A DNA stretch of 64,000 nucleotides from PALSA-894 sp963734185 (GCA_963734185.1 CAVTGA010000002.1:1674001-1738000); one strand, 5' to 3'; positions 52,932-62,242 are shown, counted from the first letter of the stretch. A program made the numbers and translations. The notes: generated from the letters alone by a model not told the origin.

Positions 52932-53518
52932 TCGCGGTGAAGATCGACCTTGTGACACGCCACTTACATTAGCGATACTACTATGTAAGCGAAAGGCAGA
53001 ATCGTTACATTACACTTGGCCAATCGGCATACTGAGAGAATCGTATGTTATTTCAATGACTTAAACTACATCTGTGCAGACTGCCTCGAAAATTCGATGC
53101 AACGGATTCACGGTCAAACGCGCAGGATGGGCGAAAGCGGCGAGCGGCTCCGCGCGGACGAAGTCCAATCGCAAGCAGCCAAGAAGGTAGAATGACGAGC
53201 CCTTACGCAACAGGTGGCGGCGGAACACATCTTGAAGCACGGGTGGCCGCGGCTTGTCTTGCGGCCGTTCTTTGCGATGCGTCCGTGCGCGGACTTCCGG
53301 GCGATTTCGCAACGCGCATTCGCAGCCAGCGTGCCAAGTTTGCATGCCTGTCGAATATGGTATGAGCGCCGACCTCTCCATGCAAAGCGCGAGTAGGCGC
53401 TTCTCAAGCAAAGAACTCGAAGACTTCATCTTGGCACGACCCCACCCGGCCGCTCGGTGACGCTCGCGTCCACCCTCCCCCTTCGGGGGAGGGATGAAGA
53501 GAACGCAGCGCATCGAAC
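52932..53518. other. Gap of about 590 bp without a supported gene
   Basis: Holds the Fic promoter with its dyad at the left. From 53061 rightward several overlapping frames are open on the minus strand, up to 150 codons, but none has a ribosome-binding site or recognisable domain. They may be a decayed gene or a dispersed repeat. Confidence 0.4.
52963..52989. promoter_or_regulatory. Candidate operator upstream of the second fic gene
   Basis: CTTACAT (52963-52969) and ATGTAAG (52983-52989) form a perfect 7-bp dyad with a 13-nt spacer; another TTACAT half-site lies at about 53005-53010. All are within 80 bp of the Fic start. Confidence 0.45.
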
Positions 53519-54670
53519 CTACGCGACCCGGATCGCTCCATCGTCGATCAGCAGCCGCTGGTGCGTCACCGCATCCGCGAACGCGTCATCATGGGTGATG
53601 AACACGACGCCGTGGCCGAGTGCGCACAGGCGCGTCAAGGCGGCGGCGAGCGCAGCGCGCGTCGCGGCGTCCTGGCCGACGGTCGGTTCGTCCAGCATGA
53701 GCCAGGGCATTACGCCCGAGAGCGGCCAAGCCCAAGTCAAGCGCTTGCGCGCCGCGAGCGGCAGCTCGTAGAGGTGCTGGTCGAGCGAAACGCCAAACTT
53801 GGCGGCGAGCGCCAACAGGTCGGCTTCGGCCGGCGCCGCTGTGCCGGTGCCCGCAAGGGCCGCGCGCCGCCGCGCCAGGTCTTCGGCAAGCGTCGCGCCG
53901 CACCATTGATGATCGGGGTTTTGCGTCGCATAGGCGAACACGCGGTTGCCGTCGCGCCAGGGCGCGTAGGACTTGCCGTCGAGCGCGATGCGGCCGGACG
54001 CAGGCACCAGCACTCCGGCAAGCAGCTTGAACAGCGTGGTCTTGCCGGTGCCGTTCGGTCCGGTCAACCGATAGGCGTGTCCGGGGAGGAGCGTCAGATC
54101 GAGGTTGCGGAAGATGTCGCGGCCGGCGCGATAGCGGAACGACAGGTCCTCGATCTTGATCGCCGGCACGTCCTGCGTCCGATGATGCGCGCCGAACGCC
54201 GACAGATCGCAGGCGAATGTGCCCGCGTCGGAGGCCGCGACCCGCGACCAGCCCTGCATGCCGTCGATACGATTGTCGATGAGCAGCGTATCGAAGTCGT
54301 CGCCGGCCAGATAGGCAAGCGCGTCCCTGCGGTTTTGCGCATCGAGCTGTTCGAGCGCCGTATCGATGCCGATCACGCCGAACCGCGACTGCGAGAAGCA
54401 GTGCAGCGCCAGCAGCACCTGCTCGCCGCCCGAGAGCGTCGGCGGCTTGCGCACGGCCAGCGCGGCGAAATCGAGCGGCGCAAATACCGGCCGCGCGTTC
54501 GGCGCGCGATAGATCGCAATCTCGTCGGAGACGGTGCTGGCGAGCCCCGACAGCGCAGCCTCCGCATAAGGCCCGACGAAGAACGTTCCCGACGGGGCGC
54601 GCGCGCGCAGGCGCGTCATCAACATGGCGCTGCGGCCCGAGAAGTTGGGTCCCGCGATGATCTCGCGCAT
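53519..54670 (-). CDS. ECF transporter ATPase with two fused ABC domains, first one degenerate
   Basis: 383 aa. NBD1 (1-165) is short: Walker A-like GPNFSGRS at 7-14, signature LSGGE at 79-83, Walker B reduced to GVIGIDTALEQLD without the catalytic Glu. NBD2 (168-383) has a good Walker A GPNGTGKT at 204-211, Q-loop ATQNPDHQ, Walker B LMLDEPT at 324-330 and H-loop FITHDD, but its signature is replaced by LPLAARKR. Only one of the two composite ATP sites (NBD2 Walker motifs with NBD1 signature) should work. It energises the EcfT/EcfS proteins encoded immediately upstream; its ATG directly follows the ecfT stop. Confidence 0.82.
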   Translation of the reverse strand: MREIIAGPNFSGRSAMLMTRLRARAPSGTFFVGPYAEAALSGLASTVSDEIAIYRAPNARPVFAPLDFAALAVRKPPTLSGGEQVLLALHCFSQSRFGVIGIDTALEQLDAQNRRDALAYLAGDDFDTLLIDNRIDGMQGWSRVAASDAGTFACDLSAFGAHHRTQDVPAIKIEDLSFRYRAGRDIFRNLDLTLLPGHAYRLTGPNGTGKTTLFKLLAGVLVPASGRIALDGKSYAPWRDGNRVFAYATQNPDHQWCGATLAEDLARRRAALAGTGTAAPAEADLLALAAKFGVSLDQHLYELPLAARKRLTWAWPLSGVMPWLMLDEPTVGQDAATRAALAAALTRLCALGHGVVFITHDDAFADAVTHQRLLIDDGAIRVA

Positions 54671-55396
54671 TCAGCGCAGTCCCACGGCGGTCGCCAAGCC
54701 GCCGCCTGCAAGCGTCATCCAGCCCCAGTCCGCGCCGGTGAGATGGCGCGGTCCGGTCTGCGCCAGCGCGCCGTCGAGCAGCGCCAGCGTGTCCTCGGCG
54801 GGCCATTTGTCGCGCACGCGGCCGATCGCGATGGTGATGACGGTGAGCCACGTCGTCTGCACCAGGATCCAGCCGTTGCGCAGGTTGCGCAGCGAGGGCG
54901 CGCGCGTGATCGTGCCGGCGGCGATGAGCGCGGTACGGGCGCGCTCGACCGCATGCAGGGTGGTGTCGATCAGCGACAGGGTCAGGACCACGAGCTTCTT
55001 GGCGATCGGCGGCGCCGTCACCCGACGGAGGAATTGCAGCGGGGTCACGCCGGAAAAGCGCAGCAGCAACGCCTGGATCACGAATGCGATGATGAAGAGC
55101 CTGAGACACACGACCAGCAGGTAGAAAGCGGCCGCCGCGCGCGAGCCTTCCGTGCCGGCGGCGATCTCGGCCGGCGCGCGGCCGACGATGCCGACCCACA
55201 CCAGGCCCATGAACGCCGCAAGCGGCAGCACGATGGCGGCCGACCAGAGCAGCGCGGTGACGATTCGCCGGCCGCACCCGATGACGGCGAATGCGAGCGC
55301 TACCAGCAGAACGAGCGCGAGGCTGATCGGTTCGCGGGCGACGATCGCGGCGAGGATGACGAGGAGGCCGAACAGGATGGCTCCGTTCGGCGTCAT
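54671..55396 (-). CDS. ECF transporter T component
   Basis: 241 aa from ATG 55396, overlapping the S-component stop as TGATG. Several membrane segments (first MTPNGAILFGLLVILAAIVA), then a long cytoplasmic helical part (VTPLQFLRRVTAPPIAKKLV, HAVERARTALIAAG). Contains the Ala-Arg type coupling residues ERARTALIAAG expected for EcfT. Couples the ATPase to the substrate subunit. Confidence 0.78.
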   Translation of the reverse strand: MTPNGAILFGLLVILAAIVAREPISLALVLLVALAFAVIGCGRRIVTALLWSAAIVLPLAAFMGLVWVGIVGRAPAEIAAGTEGSRAAAAFYLLVVCLRLFIIAFVIQALLLRFSGVTPLQFLRRVTAPPIAKKLVVLTLSLIDTTLHAVERARTALIAAGTITRAPSLRNLRNGWILVQTTWLTVITIAIGRVRDKWPAEDTLALLDGALAQTGPRHLTGADWGWMTLAGGGLATAVGLR

Positions 55397-56016
55397 CACG
55401 CGGCCGCGGGCTCGCCGGCAGGCCGCAGCATCGCGATGAACTCCCGCGGGGTCGCGCGCAACAGCAGGGCGGCGAGCAGCACCTGCAGGGTCTTGTCGAT
55501 CGGCTCGGTCGCGAACCCGGCGAGCAGCGCCGAGTTCATCAGCTGCTGGCCGGTCTTGAGGAAGAACGCCACCACGAAGGCCGAGCCCGAGCCGGTGACG
55601 CCGCCGAACAGATAGACCACGACCGGAGCCGACACGATCGCCGACGCGATGCCGGTGATCACGCCATAGAGGATGACCCGGCTCGCGAAGGCCGGCACGG
55701 CCAGCGGACGGGCACGGAACGTCGCGACCGCATTCGCGGTCAGGAAAGCAGACACCGCCGCGATCGCCAGCACCGAGAACGCGAACCAGGGCAGGAACGG
55801 GTTGACCATCAGCCCGCTCAGGATGATGGCGATCAGGCCGGCGATGAAGGCGCAGGCGAGCGCGGCGACACGGTCGGGCCAGAGCAGCAGCGCGCACAGG
55901 ATGGTGCCGATGGAATCGAGGTAGATCGGCAGCTTGACCAGATAGACGATGTTGCCGACCGCGAAATTGAGCGCCGCGCATAGCGCGATCGCGACCAGAC
56001 GCGGCGTCGTGAACAT
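55396..56016 (-). CDS. ECF transporter substrate-specific (S) component
   Basis: 206 aa, about six hydrophobic segments, first RLVAIALCAALNFAVGNIVY. YLDSIGTILCALLLWPDRVA and LVNPF-like segments fit ECF S proteins, which bind vitamins or metals in the membrane. The ligand cannot be named: no thiamine, biotin or cobalt riboswitch was recognised in the 126 bp upstream. First gene of the S-T-A operon. Confidence 0.72.
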   Translation of the reverse strand: MFTTPRLVAIALCAALNFAVGNIVYLVKLPIYLDSIGTILCALLLWPDRVAALACAFIAGLIAIILSGLMVNPFLPWFAFSVLAIAAVSAFLTANAVATFRARPLAVPAFASRVILYGVITGIASAIVSAPVVVYLFGGVTGSGSAFVVAFFLKTGQQLMNSALLAGFATEPIDKTLQVLLAALLLRATPREFIAMLRPAGEPAAA

Positions 56017-56142
56017 GCGTATTTCCCCTCGACCTCAAGAATTAGCCGAATCATCCCGGCCGGCAACCGCGATTTGCCGCCCTGTTCATCTTTCGGTCAC
56101 CATTTGCACGGCGATATGAATCCGAGACGGGGACACCTGGAT

Positions 56143-56676
56143 ATGACCGGTCATCGAATCGTACCGCGTTGGGCCGCGGTGCTGACGCTGCTGGCGCTCA
56201 CCGGCTGCGCGGTCGCCGAGCGCGATCCGCCGCCCGGACAGCCGAGCTTCTACCTCAGCCTCGCGGCGGCCGGCGCCGAGCTCGATGCCGCGGCGGCGCA
56301 GTCGATGATCTCGGGCTATCGGGCCAACAACGGACTGACCGCCGTCACCATCGACCCGACGCTGATGCGGCTGGCGCAGGAGCAATCGCGCGCCATGGCG
56401 ACGCGCGACAAGCTCGACCACAATGTCGGCCGCTCGTTCCAGCAGCGCATGCGGTCGTCCGGCTTCGACGCCAAGGTCGCGGTCGAGAACATCTCGGCCG
56501 GCTATCACACGCTCGCCGAGGCGTTCTCGGGCTGGCGCGATTCGCCGCCGCACCGCGCCAACATGCTCAAGAGCGGCGCGACCCGCATGGGCATCGCCGC
56601 CGTCTACCTGCCGGGCTCGAAATACAAGGTGTTCTGGACCCTGATCCTGGCGGCGCCGGATGACCGGCGTGGGTGA
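56143..56676 (+). CDS. CAP-domain lipoprotein
   Basis: 177 aa from ATG 56143 (GGGGAC upstream); ATG 56116 is possible. N-terminal lipobox LTLLALTGC predicts lipid anchoring. The CAP/SCP-PR1 domain follows: ISGYRANNGLTAVTIDPTLM, EQSRAMATRDKLDHNVG (with the conserved His), VAVENISAGYHTLAEAFSGW and SPPHRANMLKSGATRMGIAA. Envelope protein of unknown activity. Its 3' end faces the alpha/beta hydrolase gene. Confidence 0.85.
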   Translation: MTGHRIVPRWAAVLTLLALTGCAVAERDPPPGQPSFYLSLAAAGAELDAAAAQSMISGYRANNGLTAVTIDPTLMRLAQEQSRAMATRDKLDHNVGRSFQQRMRSSGFDAKVAVENISAGYHTLAEAFSGWRDSPPHRANMLKSGATRMGIAAVYLPGSKYKVFWTLILAAPDDRRG

Positions 56677-56696
56677 TTCTTCAGCGGCGCGCCGCA

Positions 56697-57536
56697 TCAG
56701 GACAGGAACTTGACGATCTCCGGCGTAGCTTGCTCGTTCTTCTCCTCCTGAACCAGATGGCCGCAGTCGGGATAGGAGACAAGTCGCAAGCCCGGGATCA
56801 GGGCGGCAAACGTGCCGGCGTTCTCGAACGGAATGACTGGATCGTTTTCGCCCCACAGCAGCAGCGTCGGCACCGTGATCATCTTCAACCGTTGGACCAG
56901 CGCGTTGAGGTTATCGGGAACCACCTGCCGAAGAGTCTGTGTCAGGGCGTAGGCGGTATCGGGCGGGCTGAGGCCTTCGGCGTAGGCGTCGATATCCTTC
57001 GAGTCGAACCGGCGCGGTTCGAAGCAGGCGTAGTGCAATCCCATCCTGACGGCGAGCCGCGGCGCTAGCCGCAGCAACGGCGCCAGCAAGCTGTCGGCGA
57101 ACGGCAGCTTGGCGCCCTTGGCGAAGAATGGAAGCTTCGGCGACAGCGCCGGGGACGTGCAAAGAACGAGCTTTTGCAGCCGTCCTTTGTTCTCGTCAAT
57201 CAAACATAGCGCCGTCAACAGGCAGACGCCGGCACCCAAGGAATGCCCGACCAGAGCGAGGTTCCTCAGGTCGTTGCGGACGATGAACTTGAAGATCAGC
57301 TTGGCCTGGTCGGCGAGCGCGTACTTGTCGTCGCGCGGGCGGTCCGACTGGCCGTGACCCTTCAGGTCGAACAGGATGACGCGGCGTTTCTGCGCCAGCG
57401 GCGGAACGAGGAAGCGCCACGCGTACATGCTGGCGGCGATACCGTGCAGCGCAATCACCGGAGGACCGTCGCCTTCTTCCTCCTTGTGCAGGCGGATCTT
57501 CGCTCCATTTTGATCCTCGAACAGCTCGAACGGCAT
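56697..57536 (-). CDS. Alpha/beta hydrolase
   Basis: 279 aa from ATG 57536 (AAAGGA upstream). Oxyanion segment VIALHGIAASMYAW, nucleophile elbow GHSLGAG, acid in LLLWGENDPVIP, His in PDCGHLVQEE near the C-terminus: a complete Ser-Asp-His triad. Cytoplasmic, substrate unknown (esterase, haloalkane dehalogenase-like or C-C hydrolase). Divergent from the acyl-CoA synthetase gene. Confidence 0.88.
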   Translation of the reverse strand: MPFELFEDQNGAKIRLHKEEEGDGPPVIALHGIAASMYAWRFLVPPLAQKRRVILFDLKGHGQSDRPRDDKYALADQAKLIFKFIVRNDLRNLALVGHSLGAGVCLLTALCLIDENKGRLQKLVLCTSPALSPKLPFFAKGAKLPFADSLLAPLLRLAPRLAVRMGLHYACFEPRRFDSKDIDAYAEGLSPPDTAYALTQTLRQVVPDNLNALVQRLKMITVPTLLLWGENDPVIPFENAGTFAALIPGLRLVSYPDCGHLVQEEKNEQATPEIVKFLS

Positions 57537-57666
57537 TGTGCTGTCCTTTCCCCGCCGCTGGGTCGGCTCGCGATCGTTCCGGTCAAGCATGGACCGACTT
57601 CAACCGATAGTCGAGCCCTGGACCTTGCGCGCGAGGCTCTCTAGTTTTCCGCCCGCCGAGGTCCCG

Positions 57667-59280
57667 ATGCTCCCGCCCATCCAAGACTACGACCGCCTCT
57701 ATCGCGAGTTCCGCTGGCGCATTGCGCCCGACTACAACATCGGCGTCGACGTGTGCGACCGTTGGGCCGCGGCGGACCCGCGCCGGCTCGCGATCCTGCA
57801 CCTGCACGCGGATGGTCGCGCGGACGAGATCAGCTACGGCTGGCTGCGCGAGACGTCGAACCGGCTCGCCAATGTGCTGCGCGCCAAAGACGTCAAACGC
57901 GGCGACCGGGTCGCGCTCGCGCTGCCGCAGGCGCCGGAGGTCGCCGCCATCCATGTGGCGATCTACAAGCTCGGCGCCGTGGCGCTGCCGATCGCGGTGT
58001 TGTTCGGTCCCGACGCGCTGTCGTACCGGCTGCAGAACTCCGGCGCCAAGGTGCTGATCACCAACGCGCAAGGAGCGGCCAAGTACGCGCAAATCCGCGA
58101 TGCCGCGCCCGGCGTGATGCTGCTGTCGACCGAGGGAGGCGGCGACGGCGCCGACGATTTCCACGGCATGCTGTCGCGCGCGTCCTCCGACTTCACGCCC
58201 GAGCCGACCACGCCCGATACGCCGGCGATGATGATCTATACCTCGGGGACCACCGGCCAGCCCAAGGGCGCGCTGCACGGCCACCGCGTGCTGCCTGGCC
58301 ACCTGCCCGGGCTGGAAATGCCGAACGATTTCTTCCCGCAGCAAGGCGACCGGTTCTGGACGCCGGCGGACTGGGCCTGGGCCGGCGGCCTGCTCGACAG
58401 CCTGTTGCCCAGCCTGCATCACGGCGTGGCGATCGTCGCGCGCAAGTTCGACAAGTTCGATCCGGAGGAAGCCTTCGCGCTGATGGCGAAGGCGGGCGTG
58501 CGCAACGCTTTCATCCCGCCGACCGCGCTGCGCATGATGCGCTCGGCGCCAAACCCGCGCGGGCGCCACGCCATCGCGCTGCGCACGCTCTGCTCCGGCG
58601 GCGAGTCGCTCGGCGCCGAGACCTACGAGTGGGGGCGCGAAACCTTCGGCCTGACCGTCAACGAATTCTACGGCCAGACCGAGTGCAACCTCGTGCTCGC
58701 CTCCTGCGCCATGCTCGGCGTGTCGAAAGCGGGCGCGATCGGCAAGCCGGTGCCGGGCCACACCGTAGCGGTGATCCGCCCGGACGGCACGCGCGCCGAT
58801 ACCGGCGAGCTCGGGCAGATCGCCGTGCAGCGCCCCGATCCGGTGATGTTCATCGAGTATTGGGGCCGGCCGGACGCGACGCGCGACAAATTCATCGGCG
58901 ACTGGATGGTGACCGGCGACCAGGGCGTGGTCGACGCGGACGGCTACGTGACCTTCGTCGGTCGCGACGACGACGTCATTACCTCGTCGGGCTATCGTAT
59001 CGGGCCGGGGGAGATCGAGGATTGCCTGATCCAGCATCCGGCGGTCGCGCTCGCCGCCGTGGTCGGCAAGCCCGACGCGGTGCGCACCGAGATCGTCAAG
59101 GCGTTTGTCGTGCTCAAGCCCGGCACGATCGCAAGCGACATGCTCGCGGGCGAGATCCAAAACTTCGTGCGCACGCGGCTCGCCGCGCACGAGTATCCGC
59201 GCGAGGTCGCGTTCATCGACGAGATGCCGATGACCACCACGGGGAAGATCATCCGCCGGCTGCTGCGCGACCGGAGTTGA
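57667..59280 (+). CDS. AMP-dependent acyl-CoA synthetase
   Basis: 537 aa from ATG 57667 (GAGG upstream); the frame is open to 57538. P-loop MIYTSGTTGQPKGALHGH, adenylate motif NEFYGQTECNLV, GDWMVTGDQGVVDADGYVTF, hinge GRDDDVITSSGYRIGPGEIE, and the catalytic Lys in MTTTGKIIRRLL. The N-terminal WRIAPDYNIGVDVCDRW is typical of medium-chain acyl-CoA synthetases. It activates a carboxylic acid with ATP and CoA; the exact acid is unknown. Confidence 0.9.
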   Translation: MLPPIQDYDRLYREFRWRIAPDYNIGVDVCDRWAAADPRRLAILHLHADGRADEISYGWLRETSNRLANVLRAKDVKRGDRVALALPQAPEVAAIHVAIYKLGAVALPIAVLFGPDALSYRLQNSGAKVLITNAQGAAKYAQIRDAAPGVMLLSTEGGGDGADDFHGMLSRASSDFTPEPTTPDTPAMMIYTSGTTGQPKGALHGHRVLPGHLPGLEMPNDFFPQQGDRFWTPADWAWAGGLLDSLLPSLHHGVAIVARKFDKFDPEEAFALMAKAGVRNAFIPPTALRMMRSAPNPRGRHAIALRTLCSGGESLGAETYEWGRETFGLTVNEFYGQTECNLVLASCAMLGVSKAGAIGKPVPGHTVAVIRPDGTRADTGELGQIAVQRPDPVMFIEYWGRPDATRDKFIGDWMVTGDQGVVDADGYVTFVGRDDDVITSSGYRIGPGEIEDCLIQHPAVALAAVVGKPDAVRTEIVKAFVVLKPGTIASDMLAGEIQNFVRTRLAAHEYPREVAFIDEMPMTTTGKIIRRLLRDRS

Positions 59281-59282
59281 GG

Positions 59283-60470
59283 CTATCGCCGGCGAACCAT
59301 ACCGCGCAGCCATTTGGCTGCTCCGTAGGCGGCGCGCCGCGCGGTTTCGAGCGGACGCGCGAGGCGGTAGGCGACCGACCGCGGTCCCGGCGCGATGAGC
59401 CAGTCGGCCAGCGCCAGTCTTTCGCGCCACAGGTGGTCGATCATCGGATGATCGGCGGTGGCACAGGAATCGACGCGCGCGACGGTCGCGTCGGCGAGCA
59501 GGCTTGCCGTCAAGTCGAGCGTGAGCTGCACGCCGGGCGAGGCGCGCGCTTCGTTTTCGTCATAGGCGATCTTCCAGAGCCAAGCCGTCGCGCCGCTGCG
59601 CAGCGTGATGGTCGCGGCGATCGGTTTGCCGCGGTGTATCAACCGGTCGATGCGCGCGTCGCCGGCGGCCGCAAGCGCGGCCACGGCGCTGCGCATGAAG
59701 ATGAGGACTTGTGCGTGCTCCCGCGCGGCGGTCCCGGCGCGTCCCTTCCAGCCGCCGGCCTCGAGCGTGAGGAAATCCTCCAGCGCCGCCGCGATTTCCG
59801 CCGTGTCGCGCGCGTTCGACAGCTCGAGCGGACCCTGCTCCGCCAGCCGGCGGCGCTGACGGCGCAGCTCCTTGCGCTTGCCGGCGCCGATCGATCGATC
59901 GAGGTATCCGGCGCGATCGCCGGGAACCAGTAGCGCACGCTGGTGCCGGCCGTAGGTCGTGCAATGTCCCCGGCGTTCGGCCAGCGCTCGGGCGAACGCG
60001 GCGGCGACCGGACCGCCGGTCAGCATCGGCAGCAGCAAGAGCGTCGGCAGCTCCGCGCTTGTCGACAGATGATCGAGGAAGGCGCCGACGGCAGCATCCG
60101 CTGCGTCGCGATCGACCAGCGGGACGCCGAGCGGCGCATAAGGATGGGTCCAGCCGACGAACGCCGGCAGGGGCACGCCGTAGCGGGCGCGCTCGATGCG
60201 TCCGGGAAACAGGCCGATGAGCCGATGCGCCGTCGACCAGACCGTGACGGCGCCGACGCCCGCGCCGAACGGCGCTGCTGCGGCGAGCGCGAAGACCGGG
60301 TGGTAGAACACGTTGGGCTCCAGCGCGCGCGCCGCAAGCTCGCGCCAATCGCAAACCATGGAGCCAAGCGCCGCGAGCGGCTGCCAGTCGGCGCGGCAGG
60401 GAGCGTCGCGCCTCTCGGTCACGCGCGTGCGCGCCAATCGCACGGGAGCGAGAGCCGCGACGTCGGCCAT
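59283..60470 (-). CDS. GNAT/CelD-BcsL family acetyltransferase
   Basis: 395 aa from ATG 60470, which shares a base with the flippase stop (TGATG). RSIGAGKRKELRRQRRRLAE and the C-terminal fold (RLIHRGKPIAATITLRSGAT, WLWKIAYDENEARASPGVQL) match the CelD/FemAB-like GNAT domain found in polysaccharide clusters. Probably transfers an acyl group to a surface glycan precursor. Translationally coupled to the Wzx-like flippase. Confidence 0.75.
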   Translation of the reverse strand: MADVAALAPVRLARTRVTERRDAPCRADWQPLAALGSMVCDWRELAARALEPNVFYHPVFALAAAAPFGAGVGAVTVWSTAHRLIGLFPGRIERARYGVPLPAFVGWTHPYAPLGVPLVDRDAADAAVGAFLDHLSTSAELPTLLLLPMLTGGPVAAAFARALAERRGHCTTYGRHQRALLVPGDRAGYLDRSIGAGKRKELRRQRRRLAEQGPLELSNARDTAEIAAALEDFLTLEAGGWKGRAGTAAREHAQVLIFMRSAVAALAAAGDARIDRLIHRGKPIAATITLRSGATAWLWKIAYDENEARASPGVQLTLDLTASLLADATVARVDSCATADHPMIDHLWRERLALADWLIAPGPRSVAYRLARPLETARRAAYGAAKWLRGMVRRR

Positions 60471-61843
60471 CACGCGCTCCGGCGCCAGATGAAGACGTTG
60501 AGGCCGAGGCGCTGCTTGGCCACATAGAACAGCAGCGCGGTCTCGACCACCACGGCGAGCGCGGTCGCGCAGGCCGCGCCGAAGATGCCGAACGGCGGGA
60601 TCAGGAACACGCAGCCGCAGACGTTGAGCGCGAAGGCGAAGCCGTAGACGATGGCGCAGATGCGCTGCTCGCCCAGCATGTTGAGCAGCCGCTCGACCGG
60701 CCCGACCGAGGCGCGCGCGAGCCAGCAGACCGCGAGCACGAACATCACCGGATAGCCGGCGACGAAGGCCGGCCCGAACAGCCACAGGAACGGCTTGCCG
60801 AACGCGACGATCAGAAGCGTCACGGCGAGCGAGGGCCAGAACGTCCAGCGCGTCGCGTCGTGCACCAGGGCGGCAAGGCGCGCGCGGTCGCCGGCGACGT
60901 GATAGGCGCTGAACTTGTGCGCCGTGGCGGCGCCGACCGCAAACGAGATGAAGGCGACGAGCGCAAGCGTCTTCGCCGCGGCGTAGTAGACCGCGACCTC
61001 CTCGGGTGAGCGGAATTGCTTGAGCATCAGCACGTCGGTATAGGTCAGCAGCAGGTAGAAGCCTTCGGCGAGGAAGATCGGAAACGAAGTCGCGAGCCAG
61101 GCGCGCGGTGCGTAGGCCTTGGGACCGGGGGGGACCTGCGGCGTCAGCCGGCGGTTGAGCACCACGAGCTGGCCGATCGCGGTCAGCCAGGTGGCGGCGA
61201 CGGCCGCGATGATCGCGGTGGTGGCGTCGGCCGCCAGGCCGGCGGCGTAGGCGAGCCCCATCAGCACGATCAGCAGCAGCGGGCGCACGATGTAGGGCGG
61301 CACCAGCGCCAGATTGGTCCAGGAGTAGGAGCGCGCGATGCCATCCTGCACGCCGGTGAGCGCATAGAACGGCAGCGACACGCAGGCGATCGTGAGCGGG
61401 ATGATCTCGTGGCGCGTGAGCCAGGGCGAGAACAGGAACACCGCGAGCGCGCCGATCAGCGCCAGCGCGGTCGCGATCGCCATCGCGAGCGCGCGGCTGC
61501 CGGCCAGATAGCCGCGCAGCTCGGCGAGCGCGCCGCGCTCGCTGTATTCGGGCACGAAGCGCTGCGCCGCGATGGCGAGGCCGAGATCGCCGAGACCGCC
61601 GATCAGCAGCACCCAGGTCCAGACATAAACATAGAGTCCGAATTCGGACGAGCCCATCCAGCGCGCGAGCACGATCTGCGACAGGTAGGCGATCGCCGCG
61701 CTGGCCACGCGGATCAGGAACGCGGTGCCGGCCATGCGCTGGGCGAGCGCGTTGTCGCCGCCGCCGAGTTTGCTTTTCACGCGCGCCAGCAGCGCGCCGA
61801 GGCTGCCTGCGTTGCTGTCCGCGCTGTCGCTGCTCAGGGTCAC
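60470..61843 (-). CDS. Oligosaccharide flippase (Wzx/MATE-like)
   Basis: 457 aa with 12-14 hydrophobic segments. AGTAFLIRVASAAIAYLSQI, then LARWMGSSEFGLYVYVWTWV at the N-terminus is the usual start of polysaccharide biosynthesis flippases, and SPEEVAVYYAAAKTLALVAF lies mid-protein. It moves lipid-linked glycans across the inner membrane. Only one partner gene is present here, so this is not a full polysaccharide locus. Confidence 0.85.
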   Translation of the reverse strand: MTLSSDSADSNAGSLGALLARVKSKLGGGDNALAQRMAGTAFLIRVASAAIAYLSQIVLARWMGSSEFGLYVYVWTWVLLIGGLGDLGLAIAAQRFVPEYSERGALAELRGYLAGSRALAMAIATALALIGALAVFLFSPWLTRHEIIPLTIACVSLPFYALTGVQDGIARSYSWTNLALVPPYIVRPLLLIVLMGLAYAAGLAADATTAIIAAVAATWLTAIGQLVVLNRRLTPQVPPGPKAYAPRAWLATSFPIFLAEGFYLLLTYTDVLMLKQFRSPEEVAVYYAAAKTLALVAFISFAVGAATAHKFSAYHVAGDRARLAALVHDATRWTFWPSLAVTLLIVAFGKPFLWLFGPAFVAGYPVMFVLAVCWLARASVGPVERLLNMLGEQRICAIVYGFAFALNVCGCVFLIPPFGIFGAACATALAVVVETALLFYVAKQRLGLNVFIWRRSA

Positions 61844-62038
61844 GCTGGTCCTCCGAATCCCGCGGCGAGGACTAGCAACAAACTGTTAACTTTCGGTTGG
61901 GCAGAGGCCGTGAGAGCAAAACCGCGCAGCGGCGTGCCCATCGCCTGTCACGTACGCGCACGTGGGGCGGTGTTTGTGGACAATTTTCGCGACGGCAGAA
62001 ACCGCGCCTTCAGCATTGGTACAAATACCGGTTGATCT

Positions 62039-62052
62039 TTGACTTTGATCAA
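62039..62052. promoter_or_regulatory. FixK/FNR-type box
   Basis: TTGACTTTGATCAA fits TTGA-N6-TCAA exactly. It is embedded in a larger dyad GGTTGATC (62030-62037)/GATCAACC (62047-62054). Its centre is about 53 bp before the ATG of a small ORF, which would allow a class II position with a short leader. Confidence 0.5.
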
Positions 62053-62098
62053 CCATCATGGGCCCGTCCTGTAGGGGTGCCTTCAAGGCAGGATCAGG

Positions 62099-62242
62099 AT
62101 GCGGTCCCTGCGGGCGGGAGTCACGACCCCGCACTCGGGCGACCCGGGAACTTCACCGGAGGGCACTAAGACCACCTGCCAGGAGCTGGCTGATCAGATG
62201 AAGGACTCGATCCTTCCGAAAAGCGTGACCCGGGCTCGATAA
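62099..62242 (+). CDS. Possible 47-residue protein downstream of a FixK-type box
   Basis: ATG 62099 follows AAGGCAGGA at a plausible distance. The product starts MRSLRAGVTTPHSGDPG and ends with a possible amphipathic helix, CQELADQMKDSILPKS. No known domain recognised. The only support is the ribosome-binding site and the upstream TTGA-N6-TCAA box; it could equally be part of a structured RNA. Confidence 0.3.
   Translation: MRSLRAGVTTPHSGDPGTSPEGTKTTCQELADQMKDSILPKSVTRAR

Noticed and set aside
53061..53513. A minus-strand open frame of 150 codons upstream of the second fic gene
   Set aside because: Competing open frames on the same strand, no ribosome-binding site, no recognisable domain; kept only as part of the gap description.
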